The position numbers and the translations under genes are program-made. From positions 1,116,001 to 1,180,000 of the forward strand of contig NZ_CAMZOF010000001.1 in the NCBI RefSeq assembly GCF_947331435.1: a DNA stretch of 64,000 nt, written 5' to 3'. The notes beneath the pieces were generated by a model. The model was not told the origin of the DNA. It did not search any database and worked only from the letters and a program-made list of their open reading frames with translations. Positions within the stretch are counted from its first letter, which is position 1, and each line of letters begins with the position of its first letter. This document shows, piece by piece, positions 54,765 through 62,539 of this stretch. Source of the stretch: Pelagibius sp. Alg239-R121 (GTDB taxonomy: Bacteria; Pseudomonadota; Alphaproteobacteria; Kiloniellales; Kiloniellaceae).

Positions 54765-56405
54765 ATGTCGTTTGAACCAAAAGACCCGGCCAGTTTCGAG
54801 AACGTCTTTGCGTTTTTTGCGGCGACGGCGGCGGCAGTTTCCGAACGGCCCTGCTTCAATGTCTTGCCTGAAACGGCCGAGATCTACGGTATCGCCTCGG
54901 GCGAACTGAGTTATGGCGGCCTGGCCCTGGAGGCAGACGCCAAATTCGTGGCCTACCGGGAGGCTGGGTATGGCCAGGGGCACCGGGTTGGCCTGTTGTT
55001 GGAAAACCGCCCGGCTTTTCTCGTGCATTGGCTGGCACTGAACCGGCTGGGCGCTTCCATCGTGCCGATTAATCCGGACCTTCGTGCCGCCGAGCTAGCA
55101 TATCTGGTCAGCCATTCGGAAATGGATCTGGCAGTTGTCCTCAAGGCTCGGCAGGAAGACCTCAAACGGGCAGGAGCAGACGGCGGCTTGGCCGTCATCG
55201 GACCCGACGCTAACGTGCCCATTGTGGCAGAGCATGCAAAACAACAAACCGGTGGCTTCGATGACGAAGCAGCCTTGCTTTACACCTCCGGAACCACGGG
55301 TCTGCCAAAAGGCTGTGTGCTGAACAACAGTTACTTCCTCAACTGCGGTCATTGGTATCGCTTTGTCGGTGGTCACTGTGCGCTAAATCTCGATGGTGAG
55401 CGGATGATTACGCCCTTGCCGTTGTTCCATATGAATGCGTTGGCCTGCTCGACCATGGCGATGATTGCCGTGGGTGGTTGCCTGACAGTGCTGGATCGCT
55501 TTCATCCCACAAGCTGGTGGGAGTCAGTGCGGTCTTCCAAGGCCACAGTGATGCACTATCTTGGCGTGATGCCGGCTATGCTGATGTCCGCGGCAGATTC
55601 CGGTGAGGATCGCAACCATTTCCTGCGCTTCGGCTTCGGGGCCGGCGTTGAGGAACGGCTGCATGCCCCCTTTGAGGCACGTTTCGGTGTACCGCTGATC
55701 GAGGCCTGGGCCATGACCGAGACCGGCAACGGCGCGGTTGTAGCCGCGTCGCAAGACCCCCGCCATATCGGTACCCGCTGTTTTGGCAGGCCGCAGAACG
55801 AAATTGCGGTTCGAATTGAGGGAGACGACGGCAAGGAGGCCGAATTTGATGTGCCTGGCGAACTGCTTGTGCGGCGCAAAGGTGAGAACCCCCGCTATGG
55901 CTTTTTCGACCGGTATCTGAAGGATCCTGAAGCGACCGCTGAAGCTTGGCGGGACAACTGGTTCCACACCGGTGACATCGTAAAGCGCAACGAAGACGGC
56001 AGCCTGGCTTTCGTTGACCGCAAGAAGAACGTTATCCGGCGCTCCGGTGAAAACATCGCGGCCATAGAAGTCGAAGGCGTGCTACTGCGTCATCCCGAGG
56101 TTGCGGCGGTTGCCGTTGCCGCAACACCCGATCCTGTCCGAGGAGATGAGGTCTTTGTCTGTATCGTGCCGGCGGAGGGTTTTCAAAACGCGCGCGCGCA
56201 GGACCTGGCAGAGAATATTACGCGCTGGTCGTTGGAGCAGCTCGCTTACTATAAGGCGCCCGGTTATATTGCCTTCGTCGAGAACCTGCCGTTGACCTCG
56301 ACCAATAAGGTTCAACGCGGTGAACTGAAAACGCTGGTCGAGGACTTGCGTGCGCGGGAAAATACTCTCGATCTTCGGCATTTGAAAAAACGGGCAGTGG
56401 CCTGA
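54765..56405 (+). CDS. AMP-forming acyl-CoA synthetase
   Basis: A 546-residue adenylate-forming enzyme. The start is ATG 54765 or GTG 54756, which overlaps the previous stop as TAGTG; neither has a strong ribosome binding site. Core motifs are LLYTSGTTGLPKGCV (A3), the GAGVEERLHAPFEARFGVPLIEAWAMTET (A5) segment, GDIVKRNEDGSLAFVDRKKNVIRRSGENIAAIEVE (A7-A8) and TSTNKVQRGEL near the end with the catalytic lysine. It makes an acyl- or aryl-CoA ester for the CoA-dependent genes downstream. The 2-oxoacid oxidoreductase gives another entry to a CoA ester, so two substrates may converge. Confidence 0.87.
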   Translation: MSFEPKDPASFENVFAFFAATAAAVSERPCFNVLPETAEIYGIASGELSYGGLALEADAKFVAYREAGYGQGHRVGLLLENRPAFLVHWLALNRLGASIVPINPDLRAAELAYLVSHSEMDLAVVLKARQEDLKRAGADGGLAVIGPDANVPIVAEHAKQQTGGFDDEAALLYTSGTTGLPKGCVLNNSYFLNCGHWYRFVGGHCALNLDGERMITPLPLFHMNALACSTMAMIAVGGCLTVLDRFHPTSWWESVRSSKATVMHYLGVMPAMLMSAADSGEDRNHFLRFGFGAGVEERLHAPFEARFGVPLIEAWAMTETGNGAVVAASQDPRHIGTRCFGRPQNEIAVRIEGDDGKEAEFDVPGELLVRRKGENPRYGFFDRYLKDPEATAEAWRDNWFHTGDIVKRNEDGSLAFVDRKKNVIRRSGENIAAIEVEGVLLRHPEVAAVAVAATPDPVRGDEVFVCIVPAEGFQNARAQDLAENITRWSLEQLAYYKAPGYIAFVENLPLTSTNKVQRGELKTLVEDLRARENTLDLRHLKKRAVA

Positions 56406-57592
56406 TGACGCGTCGGGGCAAGGCAGCTCGGCAGGGCTATGACGGCGTTGTGGCGGCGGTGCCTATCACCATTCCGTACCAGCGCTATTCACCTGAACCA
56501 GCGCACTGGTGGATCGCGCGGGCGCTCGGTGATCTGGTGCGCACCGCAGGCATCACACCGCAGGATGTCGATGGCTTCTGCGTCTCCTCTTTTACCCTGT
56601 TTCCCGATACGGCCGTGGGACTCACTCAGCATCTGGGGCTCACGCCACGCTGGCTCGATCATATTCCCATGGGTGGAGCTTCGGGCGTGGTCAGCTTGCG
56701 CCGGGCTGCGCGCGCGGTTCAGGCCGGCGATGCGGAGATGGTCGCCTGTGTTTCTGGTGATGCAAATCACGTGGATTCGTTCCGGCGGATGCTTTCGAGC
56801 TTCAGCCGTTTTGCACAGGACGCTTCTTACCCCTACGGTTCGGGCGGCCCCAACGCCAGCTTTGGTCTCATGACCGACCACTATATGAAGACCTATGGCG
56901 TGACGCGGGAGGATTTTGGCAGGATCTGCGTGGCGCAGCGGGAAAACGCGCTTAGCTTTCCCCACGCGCTGATGAAAAAGCCATTGAGTCTCGAACAGTA
57001 CATAGCGGCCCGGCCGATTTCCGATCCCATTGCCCTGTTCGATTGCGTAATGCCTTGTGCTGGAGCCGAGGCATTTCTGGTCATGAGCGAAACGGCAGCC
57101 AGGGATCTCGATCTGCCTGCCGTGCGCATTCTTTCGACTATCGAACGACATAATGCTTTTCCGGACGACCCGATCCAGATGCGCGGTGGTTGGGAGATGG
57201 ACCGCGAGGAATTCTGGGCCTTGGCGGAGGTGACGCCTGGCGACGTCGACCTGCTGGAAACTTATGACGACTATCCGGTCATTTCGATGATGCAGTTCGA
57301 GGATCTCGGGTTTTGCAAAAAAGGTGAGAGCGCCGACTTCGTGCGGAGCCACGATCTGACCAACGGCGGCAGCTTTCCCCATAATACTTCCGGCGGCCAG
57401 CTGTCGGTCGGACAGGCCGGAGCAGCGGGCGGTTATCTGGGAATGGTCGAGGCTTTGCGGCAAGTGACCGGGACCGCGTTGGGTAATCAGGTTGAAGACG
57501 CTAACCTCGCCATTGTTTCGGGCTTTGGCATGATTAACTACGATCGAGGCCTTTGTTCCGGCGCGGCGATTCTCGCGGGGCCGGGCGCATGA
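56405..57592 (+). CDS. Thiolase-like (SCP2/BbsB-type) protein lacking the usual nucleophile
   Basis: A 395-residue thiolase-fold protein overlapping the synthetase stop by one base. The fold is visible in SGGPNASFGLMTDHYMKTYGV and CVMPCAGAEAFLVMSE. At the nucleophile position, normally CASG, it reads MGGASG (residues 89-94), and the histidine loop usually GHP reads GGQLSVGQAGAAGG. Both catalytic groups are therefore replaced, as in some DUF35-associated thiolase-like proteins. It is followed by a DUF35-containing protein, the arrangement in benzoylsuccinyl-CoA thiolase (BbsAB), which suggests a carbon-carbon cleavage of a 3-ketoacyl-CoA or a structural role. Confidence 0.8.
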   Translation: MTRRGKAARQGYDGVVAAVPITIPYQRYSPEPAHWWIARALGDLVRTAGITPQDVDGFCVSSFTLFPDTAVGLTQHLGLTPRWLDHIPMGGASGVVSLRRAARAVQAGDAEMVACVSGDANHVDSFRRMLSSFSRFAQDASYPYGSGGPNASFGLMTDHYMKTYGVTREDFGRICVAQRENALSFPHALMKKPLSLEQYIAARPISDPIALFDCVMPCAGAEAFLVMSETAARDLDLPAVRILSTIERHNAFPDDPIQMRGGWEMDREEFWALAEVTPGDVDLLETYDDYPVISMMQFEDLGFCKKGESADFVRSHDLTNGGSFPHNTSGGQLSVGQAGAAGGYLGMVEALRQVTGTALGNQVEDANLAIVSGFGMINYDRGLCSGAAILAGPGA

Positions 57593-58842
57593 CCGAAGCG
57601 ATCCAACGTCCGCGGCGGAAGGATCCACAGAAACGCACTGTTCTGCCGACCTTGCCGCCGACCTCGCGTAGCCGGAAAGCCTTGGGCTTTACCGCGGCGG
57701 CGGCGGCGGGGCGATTTGTTCTGCAGAAATGCGATGACTGCGGTGCGGTGACCTATCCGCCGCGGGAGGCCTGTCCCAAATGTCTTTCTATGGCGTTAAA
57801 TTGGCGAGACATGCCGGATGGCGGGCGCCTGATCGCGGAAACCACGATCCAGACCAGCACCAACGTTTATTTCCGGGAACGCACGCCCTGGCGCACCGGC
57901 ACGATCGAGCTGGACGCCGGAATCACTGTGTTGGCCCACATTCATGGCGATGTGGCGCAGAGCGGACGGGTGCGCATGATCGCGCGCACTGATAAATCGG
58001 GCCAGGGAGTTCTCATGGCTCTGCCGGAACAGGAGACGGCAAATATGGCGGATGACAAGCAATTGCGGGAATTGACCTGCGATCCGAAACATCGCCGGGT
58101 GTTGGTCACCGACGGCCGCACAGCACTTGGGCAGGCGATGGCAAACGCGGTTTCTGCAGCAGGGGCATCGACCGTCTTTGTCGGAATTGCAGAAACCTGG
58201 CGACCCTATGCGGGTGCCGATGAGCTGGCAGCCATTCCCAATGTAGAGGTCATGGCGCTTGATGTGACGGATTCGATTTCCGTCAAGGAGCTGGCGAGCG
58301 AGATTGGCGGCAAGGTCGATATCCTGATCAATACTGCAGAGCATATCCGCGCGGGCGGCGCGATGGACCGGGACGGGATCGTGACCGCGCGGGATGAAAT
58401 GGAAGTGAATTACTTCGGGCCGCTGCGGCTGATCCAGGCCTTCGGTCCCGGGATGAGATTCAGGGGCGCCGACGGAGTGAACTCTGCCTGCGCCTGGGTC
58501 AATCTGTTGTCCGTCTATGCGCTGTCCAACTGGCCGGCCTATGGTTCGACTTCTGCCAGCCAGGCCGCGGCCTATTCGCTCAGCCAGTGTCTTCGCGGTG
58601 AGTTCAGAGGCTCGGGTGTGAAAGTTCTGAATGCGCTCTTTGGGCCGCTGGAGGAAGACTGGCGTCAGCATTTACCGCCACCCAAAGTGACACCGGAAGG
58701 TTTGGCGAAAGCCGTGGTTGGCGCCTTGCAGCAGGGCCTGGAAGAGCTCGCGGTTGGCGCTGTCGCCGAAGATTTTCTGGTCCGCTGGAAAGAAGACCCC
58801 CGCGTTCTGGAGCGCGAACTGACCCAGCCGGAAGGAGCCTGA
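57589..58842 (+). CDS. Fusion of DUF35 (Zn-ribbon/OB-fold) and degenerate SDR domain
   Basis: A 417-residue fusion overlapping the thiolase-like gene by four bases (ATGA). Residues 40-150 are DUF35: a zinc ribbon with C48, C51, C62 and C65 followed by an OB fold (GGRLIAETTIQTSTNVYF). Residues 168-415 are an SDR fold (RVLVTDGRTALGQAMA ... VEVMALDVTD ... VDILIN). At the active site, normally YxxxK, it reads TSASQAAA with T320 and Q324 in place of tyrosine and lysine. The SDR half therefore probably binds substrate or structure only, like the inactive BbsC partner of BbsD in benzylsuccinate beta-oxidation. No typical protein carries both domains, so this fusion stands out. Confidence 0.78.
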   Translation: MTEAIQRPRRKDPQKRTVLPTLPPTSRSRKALGFTAAAAAGRFVLQKCDDCGAVTYPPREACPKCLSMALNWRDMPDGGRLIAETTIQTSTNVYFRERTPWRTGTIELDAGITVLAHIHGDVAQSGRVRMIARTDKSGQGVLMALPEQETANMADDKQLRELTCDPKHRRVLVTDGRTALGQAMANAVSAAGASTVFVGIAETWRPYAGADELAAIPNVEVMALDVTDSISVKELASEIGGKVDILINTAEHIRAGGAMDRDGIVTARDEMEVNYFGPLRLIQAFGPGMRFRGADGVNSACAWVNLLSVYALSNWPAYGSTSASQAAAYSLSQCLRGEFRGSGVKVLNALFGPLEEDWRQHLPPPKVTPEGLAKAVVGALQQGLEELAVGAVAEDFLVRWKEDPRVLERELTQPEGA

Positions 58843-58846
58843 GATC

Positions 58847-59644
58847 ATGAGCACAAACGGCACCACAGCTCTGTCGGCACTTGCAGAAGCTCTGTCGAAG
58901 GGCTCGGTCCGCACGGTCGATCTGACTCACACGCTCGATCCGGATTTTCCAGTCATCATTTTGCCGCCGGAGTTCGGACAGTGCGCGCGCTTCCGGGTCG
59001 AAGAAGTCTCCCGCTATGACGATCGCGGGCCCGCCTGGTACTGGCGCAACTTCAGTTGCAGCGAACACACCGGCACGCATTTCGATGCGCCGGTGCATTG
59101 GGTCTCGGGTAAGGATCTGCCCAACGCCAGTGTCGATTCCATTCCGGTTGAGGGCTTCGTGCGCCCGGTCTGTGTGGTCGACTGCTCGAAGCAGTCGGCG
59201 GAGGACGAAGATTTTCTGATGACGAAGGACTTCCTGCTGGCCTGGGAAGAGGAGCACGGACGCATTCCCGAAGGCTGCTGGGTGCTGATGCGCACCGACT
59301 GGTCGAAGCGCAACCCCGCCGCATATCTCAATATGCGCGAAGATGGAGCCCATTCTCCCGGACCGGACGGCGGTGCGATCACCTTTCTGATCGAGGAGCG
59401 TAACGTGGTTGGTTTCGGCACTGAATGCGTGGGGACCGATGCCGGGCAGGGCGCACATCTCTCGCCGCCCTATCCGGCGCACTTTCTGTTGCATGGTGCC
59501 GGACGCTACGGGTTACAGTGTCTCGCGAACCTGGATCTGCTGCCACCGACCGGCGCTATGCTGATCTGTCCGCCGCTGAAGATCAAACATGGCTCCGGCA
59601 GTCCTTTGCGCGTGCTGGCGCTCGTCGAAGAGACAAGCTCGTGA
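58847..59644 (+). CDS. Cyclase-family metal-dependent hydrolase (kynurenine formamidase/isatin hydrolase-like)
   Basis: A 265-residue metal hydrolase. SEHTGTHFDAPVHWVSGKD is the metal-binding HxGTHxDxPxH motif, and GFGTECVGTDAGQG and HFLLHGAG support the fold. The ATG at 58847 lies four bases after the previous stop region. Family members open cyclic amides or N-formyl bonds, including kynurenine formamidase and isatin hydrolase. Near Rieske and arylpyruvate genes, a hydrolase that opens an oxidised indole-type ring would be logical; this is inference only. Confidence 0.83.
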   Translation: MSTNGTTALSALAEALSKGSVRTVDLTHTLDPDFPVIILPPEFGQCARFRVEEVSRYDDRGPAWYWRNFSCSEHTGTHFDAPVHWVSGKDLPNASVDSIPVEGFVRPVCVVDCSKQSAEDEDFLMTKDFLLAWEEEHGRIPEGCWVLMRTDWSKRNPAAYLNMREDGAHSPGPDGGAITFLIEERNVVGFGTECVGTDAGQGAHLSPPYPAHFLLHGAGRYGLQCLANLDLLPPTGAMLICPPLKIKHGSGSPLRVLALVEETSS

Positions 59645-60372
59645 ATGGTGTAGATCATCTGGCCGTTGTGACCGGCGGCTCAGCGGGGATCGGCGAACGG
59701 CTTTGCCGGGATCTTCTGGAACTGGGCTATGAAGTGGTTTCCGTCGCCCGTCGCGCGCCGGACTGGTCCAATGACCGGCTTCGGGTTGTGAAGGCGGATC
59801 TGACCGACCCGCTTGAAACTCAGCAGGCAGCCGAGGAGATCGCAACGTCGGGCGGGGTCACGCACTTCATCCACAACGCCGGGATTATTTTACCCAATTT
59901 GTTGGAAGATGCCGAACCCGGCGATCTGCTGAAACTGACCCAACTGCATGCAGGTGCAGCGCTCACCTTCGTAAAGGCCTTTCTGCCCGCGATGAAAACG
60001 CATGGCTTCGGGCGAATCATCTTTAACTCCTCGCGGGCGGCCATGGGGGCGCCGACGCGCACGGCCTATTCTTATTCCAAGGCTGGTCTGCACGGTATGG
60101 CACGCACCTGGGCACTGGAACTGGGGCCCCATGGCATCACCGTGAACGTTGTCGCGCCGGGGCCGGTGCTGACGGAAAATTTCTGGGGCATCATCGAAAA
60201 AGACAGCGAACGGCAGCAGAAATTGGCTGACGGTCTTCCGGTGCGCCGGATTGGAACCGTGGAGGATGTCGCGCGCGCAATTTTGTTCTTCGCCGATCCG
60301 TTGAACGGCTATGTCACTGGTCAGACCCTTTATGTTTGCGGTGGCGCCAGCATTGGCGGAGTTACGCTTTAA
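59641..60372 (+). CDS. SDR-family oxidoreductase (BbsD-like position)
   Basis: A 243-residue SDR starting at GTG 59641, overlapping the cyclase stop by four bases (GTGA). It carries TGGSAGIG, the catalytic serine in IFNSSRAAMG and the complete YSYSK motif, so unlike the SDR half of the DUF35 fusion it should be active. FADPLNGYVTGQTLYVCGG closes the fold. It probably oxidises a 3-hydroxyacyl-CoA before thiolytic cleavage. Its end overlaps the convergent LysR gene by four bases. Confidence 0.84.
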   Translation: MNGVDHLAVVTGGSAGIGERLCRDLLELGYEVVSVARRAPDWSNDRLRVVKADLTDPLETQQAAEEIATSGGVTHFIHNAGIILPNLLEDAEPGDLLKLTQLHAGAALTFVKAFLPAMKTHGFGRIIFNSSRAAMGAPTRTAYSYSKAGLHGMARTWALELGPHGITVNVVAPGPVLTENFWGIIEKDSERQQKLADGLPVRRIGTVEDVARAILFFADPLNGYVTGQTLYVCGGASIGGVTL

Positions 60373-61256
60373 GCTACATTGATGATTTCAGCCTGTAGCC
60401 ACTGGCAGAACTGTATTACCTTCTCCAGCCCCTCTTTCTTTTCAGGCAGCGTCAGAAAATATTTCGGCGTGCGCGGTTTTAGCTGATCGGGAATATCGAA
60501 GGGGATCATCAGAGATCCTTCGTCGATGAAGCGCTGCGCGTTATAACGATTGCCGAGCGCGACACCCATCCCGAGGCGGGCGGCTTCAAAGGCATGTAGC
60601 GAGTAACTGACCGATAGGAAACGCTGCGCATCGAGTGATGGCGACTCACGTAGAATGGCGCGCCAGGAAATCAGCCGGCGTTCGGTCTCTATCAGGGTGA
60701 CGCGCTTTAGATCCCCGAGGTTATTCATCGGGTAGCGGGTTGCCAGGTCAGGTGCGGCAAGAGGTACGACCTCGTCGGACAGGATCTGGACCGCATTCGA
60801 CTTGCTTTCCGGAGCGAGGCGATACTCGATCGCGCAGTCGATGCTTTCCTCTTCGGGTGTGAAGGTCATACGTTCGAGCAGGCGCAGGTCCAAGCTGTCG
60901 TGGACCGCTGAAAACTTCCCGATCCGGGGCAGCAGCCACATGGCCAGGAAGCTGGGCGGTGCCGAGACGGTCAGGGTTTCAACGCGCGAGTAGTTGGCGG
61001 CTTCGAAGGTTGCTTCTTCCAGGTGATCCAGGGCTGGACTGATCCGATTGAGGAAGTCGCGGCCGGTGTCGGTGAGGATCAGGCGCTTGCCCTGGCGATG
61101 GAACAGCGGGGTGCGCAGATGACTTTCCAGATTGGCGAGCTGGTGGCTGACCGCCGATTGAGTGACCGACAATTCGTTTGCGGCAGTCCGAACGCCGCCC
61201 AGACGGGCCACAGCCTCGAAGGCGCTCAGGGCTTTGAAGGATGGAAGATTTCGCAT
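60369..61256 (-). CDS. LysR-family regulator (GcvA type)
   Basis: A 295-residue regulator. FEAVARLGGVRTAANELSVTQSAVSHQLANLESHLRTPLF is the helix-turn-helix of the GcvA subgroup, and SYSLHAFEAARLGMGVALGNRYNAQRFIDEGSLM is its conserved C-terminal segment. It is convergent with the SDR gene and divergent from the acyl-CoA dehydrogenase, with 94 bases between starts. It probably controls that second operon in addition to the MarR protein. The effector is unknown. Confidence 0.87.
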   Translation of the reverse strand: MRNLPSFKALSAFEAVARLGGVRTAANELSVTQSAVSHQLANLESHLRTPLFHRQGKRLILTDTGRDFLNRISPALDHLEEATFEAANYSRVETLTVSAPPSFLAMWLLPRIGKFSAVHDSLDLRLLERMTFTPEEESIDCAIEYRLAPESKSNAVQILSDEVVPLAAPDLATRYPMNNLGDLKRVTLIETERRLISWRAILRESPSLDAQRFLSVSYSLHAFEAARLGMGVALGNRYNAQRFIDEGSLMIPFDIPDQLKPRTPKYFLTLPEKKEGLEKVIQFCQWLQAEIINVA

Positions 61257-61280
61257 TGTTCGAAAATACTATTCAAAAAT

Positions 61281-61309
61281 CTGAAAATAAATCATTTTTT
61301 TCATATAAT
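61281..61309 (+). promoter_or_regulatory. Promoter of the acyl-CoA dehydrogenase operon with MarR-like half-site
   Basis: A consensus -10 TATAAT (61304-61309) lies 17 bases after CTGAAA (61281-61286), a four-of-six -35. TTTTCATATAA (61298-61308) overlaps the -10 and is identical to the 11-mer at 48137-48147 beside the IorA-like operon promoter. Binding of the same MarR protein would block this promoter. Confidence 0.6.
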
Positions 61310-61350
61310 GTGTTTCGGTACCTTGAGCTCAAAGATACGAGGGCAAGGCA

Positions 61351-62526
61351 ATGACTCTGGGAAATTTGGACGAACGGCGGGAGGCGATCACGGAGATCCG
61401 CAGTGCAGTTGCCGCGCTCTGCGCCGGCTATGGCGAGGACTATTGGCGCCGGCTGGATGCCGACAAGGGTTATCCCACTGAATTCGTCACAGAGATGACC
61501 GAAGCCGGGTTCCTGACAGCGTTGATCCCGGAGGGTTACGGCGGTTCGGGGCTGGGCCTTTTTGAAGCCTGCGCTATTCTGGAAGAGATCAGCCGCCGGG
61601 GTGCCCATGCGGGGGCCTGTCATGCACAGATGTATGTCATGGGTTCGGTTTTGCGCCATGGGTCTGACGAACAGAAGCAGGCCTATTTACCCAAGATCGC
61701 CAGGGGTGAGCTACGCCTTCAAAGCTTCGGCGTCACGGAGCCTACCACCGGCACGGATACGACCAGCCTGAAGACCATGGCGCGGCGGGATGGCGACGTT
61801 TACAGAATCAACGGCCAGAAGGTCTGGATCAGCCGGGTCGAACACTCCGACCTTATGGTGTTGCTGGCCCGAACGACACCGCGTGAAGACTGCAAGAAAA
61901 AGACCGAAGGCCTCTCGGCCTTCATCGTCGATCTGCGCCATGCCAAAGGCAACGGACTGACCATCCAACCCATTGACGCCATGATCAACCACCACGCCTG
62001 TGAACTGTTTTTTGACGACCTGCAAGTGCCTGCGGAAAACCTTCTCGGCGAGGAAGGCAAGGGCTTCCGGGTCATCCTGGACGGCATGAACGCAGAGCGG
62101 ATTTTGATCGCCTCGGAATGTATCGGCGACGCCCGGTATTTTCTGGACAAAGCGACAGCGTATGCCCGCGAACGCGAAGTCTTCGGTCGGCCGATCGGCG
62201 CCAACCAGGGGATCCAGTTTCCGCTGGCGAAGTGCTATGCCGAAATGGAAGCGGCGGCCCTGATGGTTGAGCGGGCAGCTCTGCTGTTCGATGCTAAGGT
62301 ATCCTGCGGTGCCGAGGCCAATATGGCCAAGATGCTGGCCGCGGAAGCCTCATGGAAGGCAGGTGATGCCGCCATGCAGACGCACGGCGGTTTCGCCTTC
62401 AGCAGGGAATACAACATCGAACGCAAGTTCCGAGAGACGCGCCTTTATCAGATCGCTCCGATCTCGACCAATCTTATCCTCAGCTACATCGCCGAGCATG
62501 TGCTCGAGCTGCCTAGAAGCTTTTAG
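61351..62526 (+). CDS. Acyl-CoA dehydrogenase
   Basis: A 391-residue FAD enzyme. LRLQSFGVTEPTTGTDTTSLKTMA contains the FAD-binding segment, and EREVFGRPIGANQGIQFPLAKCYAEM is the second dehydrogenase signature. The C-terminus reads FRETRLYQIAPISTNLILSYIAEH, so the glutamate usually found in YEGTSE-type ends is not at that place; the base may lie elsewhere. It is the first gene of a new operon with a good promoter and is followed by a class III CoA-transferase. A substituted succinyl-CoA or similar short branched acid is a plausible substrate. Confidence 0.86.
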   Translation: MTLGNLDERREAITEIRSAVAALCAGYGEDYWRRLDADKGYPTEFVTEMTEAGFLTALIPEGYGGSGLGLFEACAILEEISRRGAHAGACHAQMYVMGSVLRHGSDEQKQAYLPKIARGELRLQSFGVTEPTTGTDTTSLKTMARRDGDVYRINGQKVWISRVEHSDLMVLLARTTPREDCKKKTEGLSAFIVDLRHAKGNGLTIQPIDAMINHHACELFFDDLQVPAENLLGEEGKGFRVILDGMNAERILIASECIGDARYFLDKATAYAREREVFGRPIGANQGIQFPLAKCYAEMEAAALMVERAALLFDAKVSCGAEANMAKMLAAEASWKAGDAAMQTHGGFAFSREYNIERKFRETRLYQIAPISTNLILSYIAEHVLELPRSF

Positions 62527-62539
62527 GGACTCTGTAAAA

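Noticed and set aside
56489-57628. 379-codon minus-strand frame opposite the thiolase-like gene
   Set aside because: Antisense to a gene with clear thiolase fold and tight operon overlaps; its translation is arginine-, histidine- and glycine-rich without any domain.
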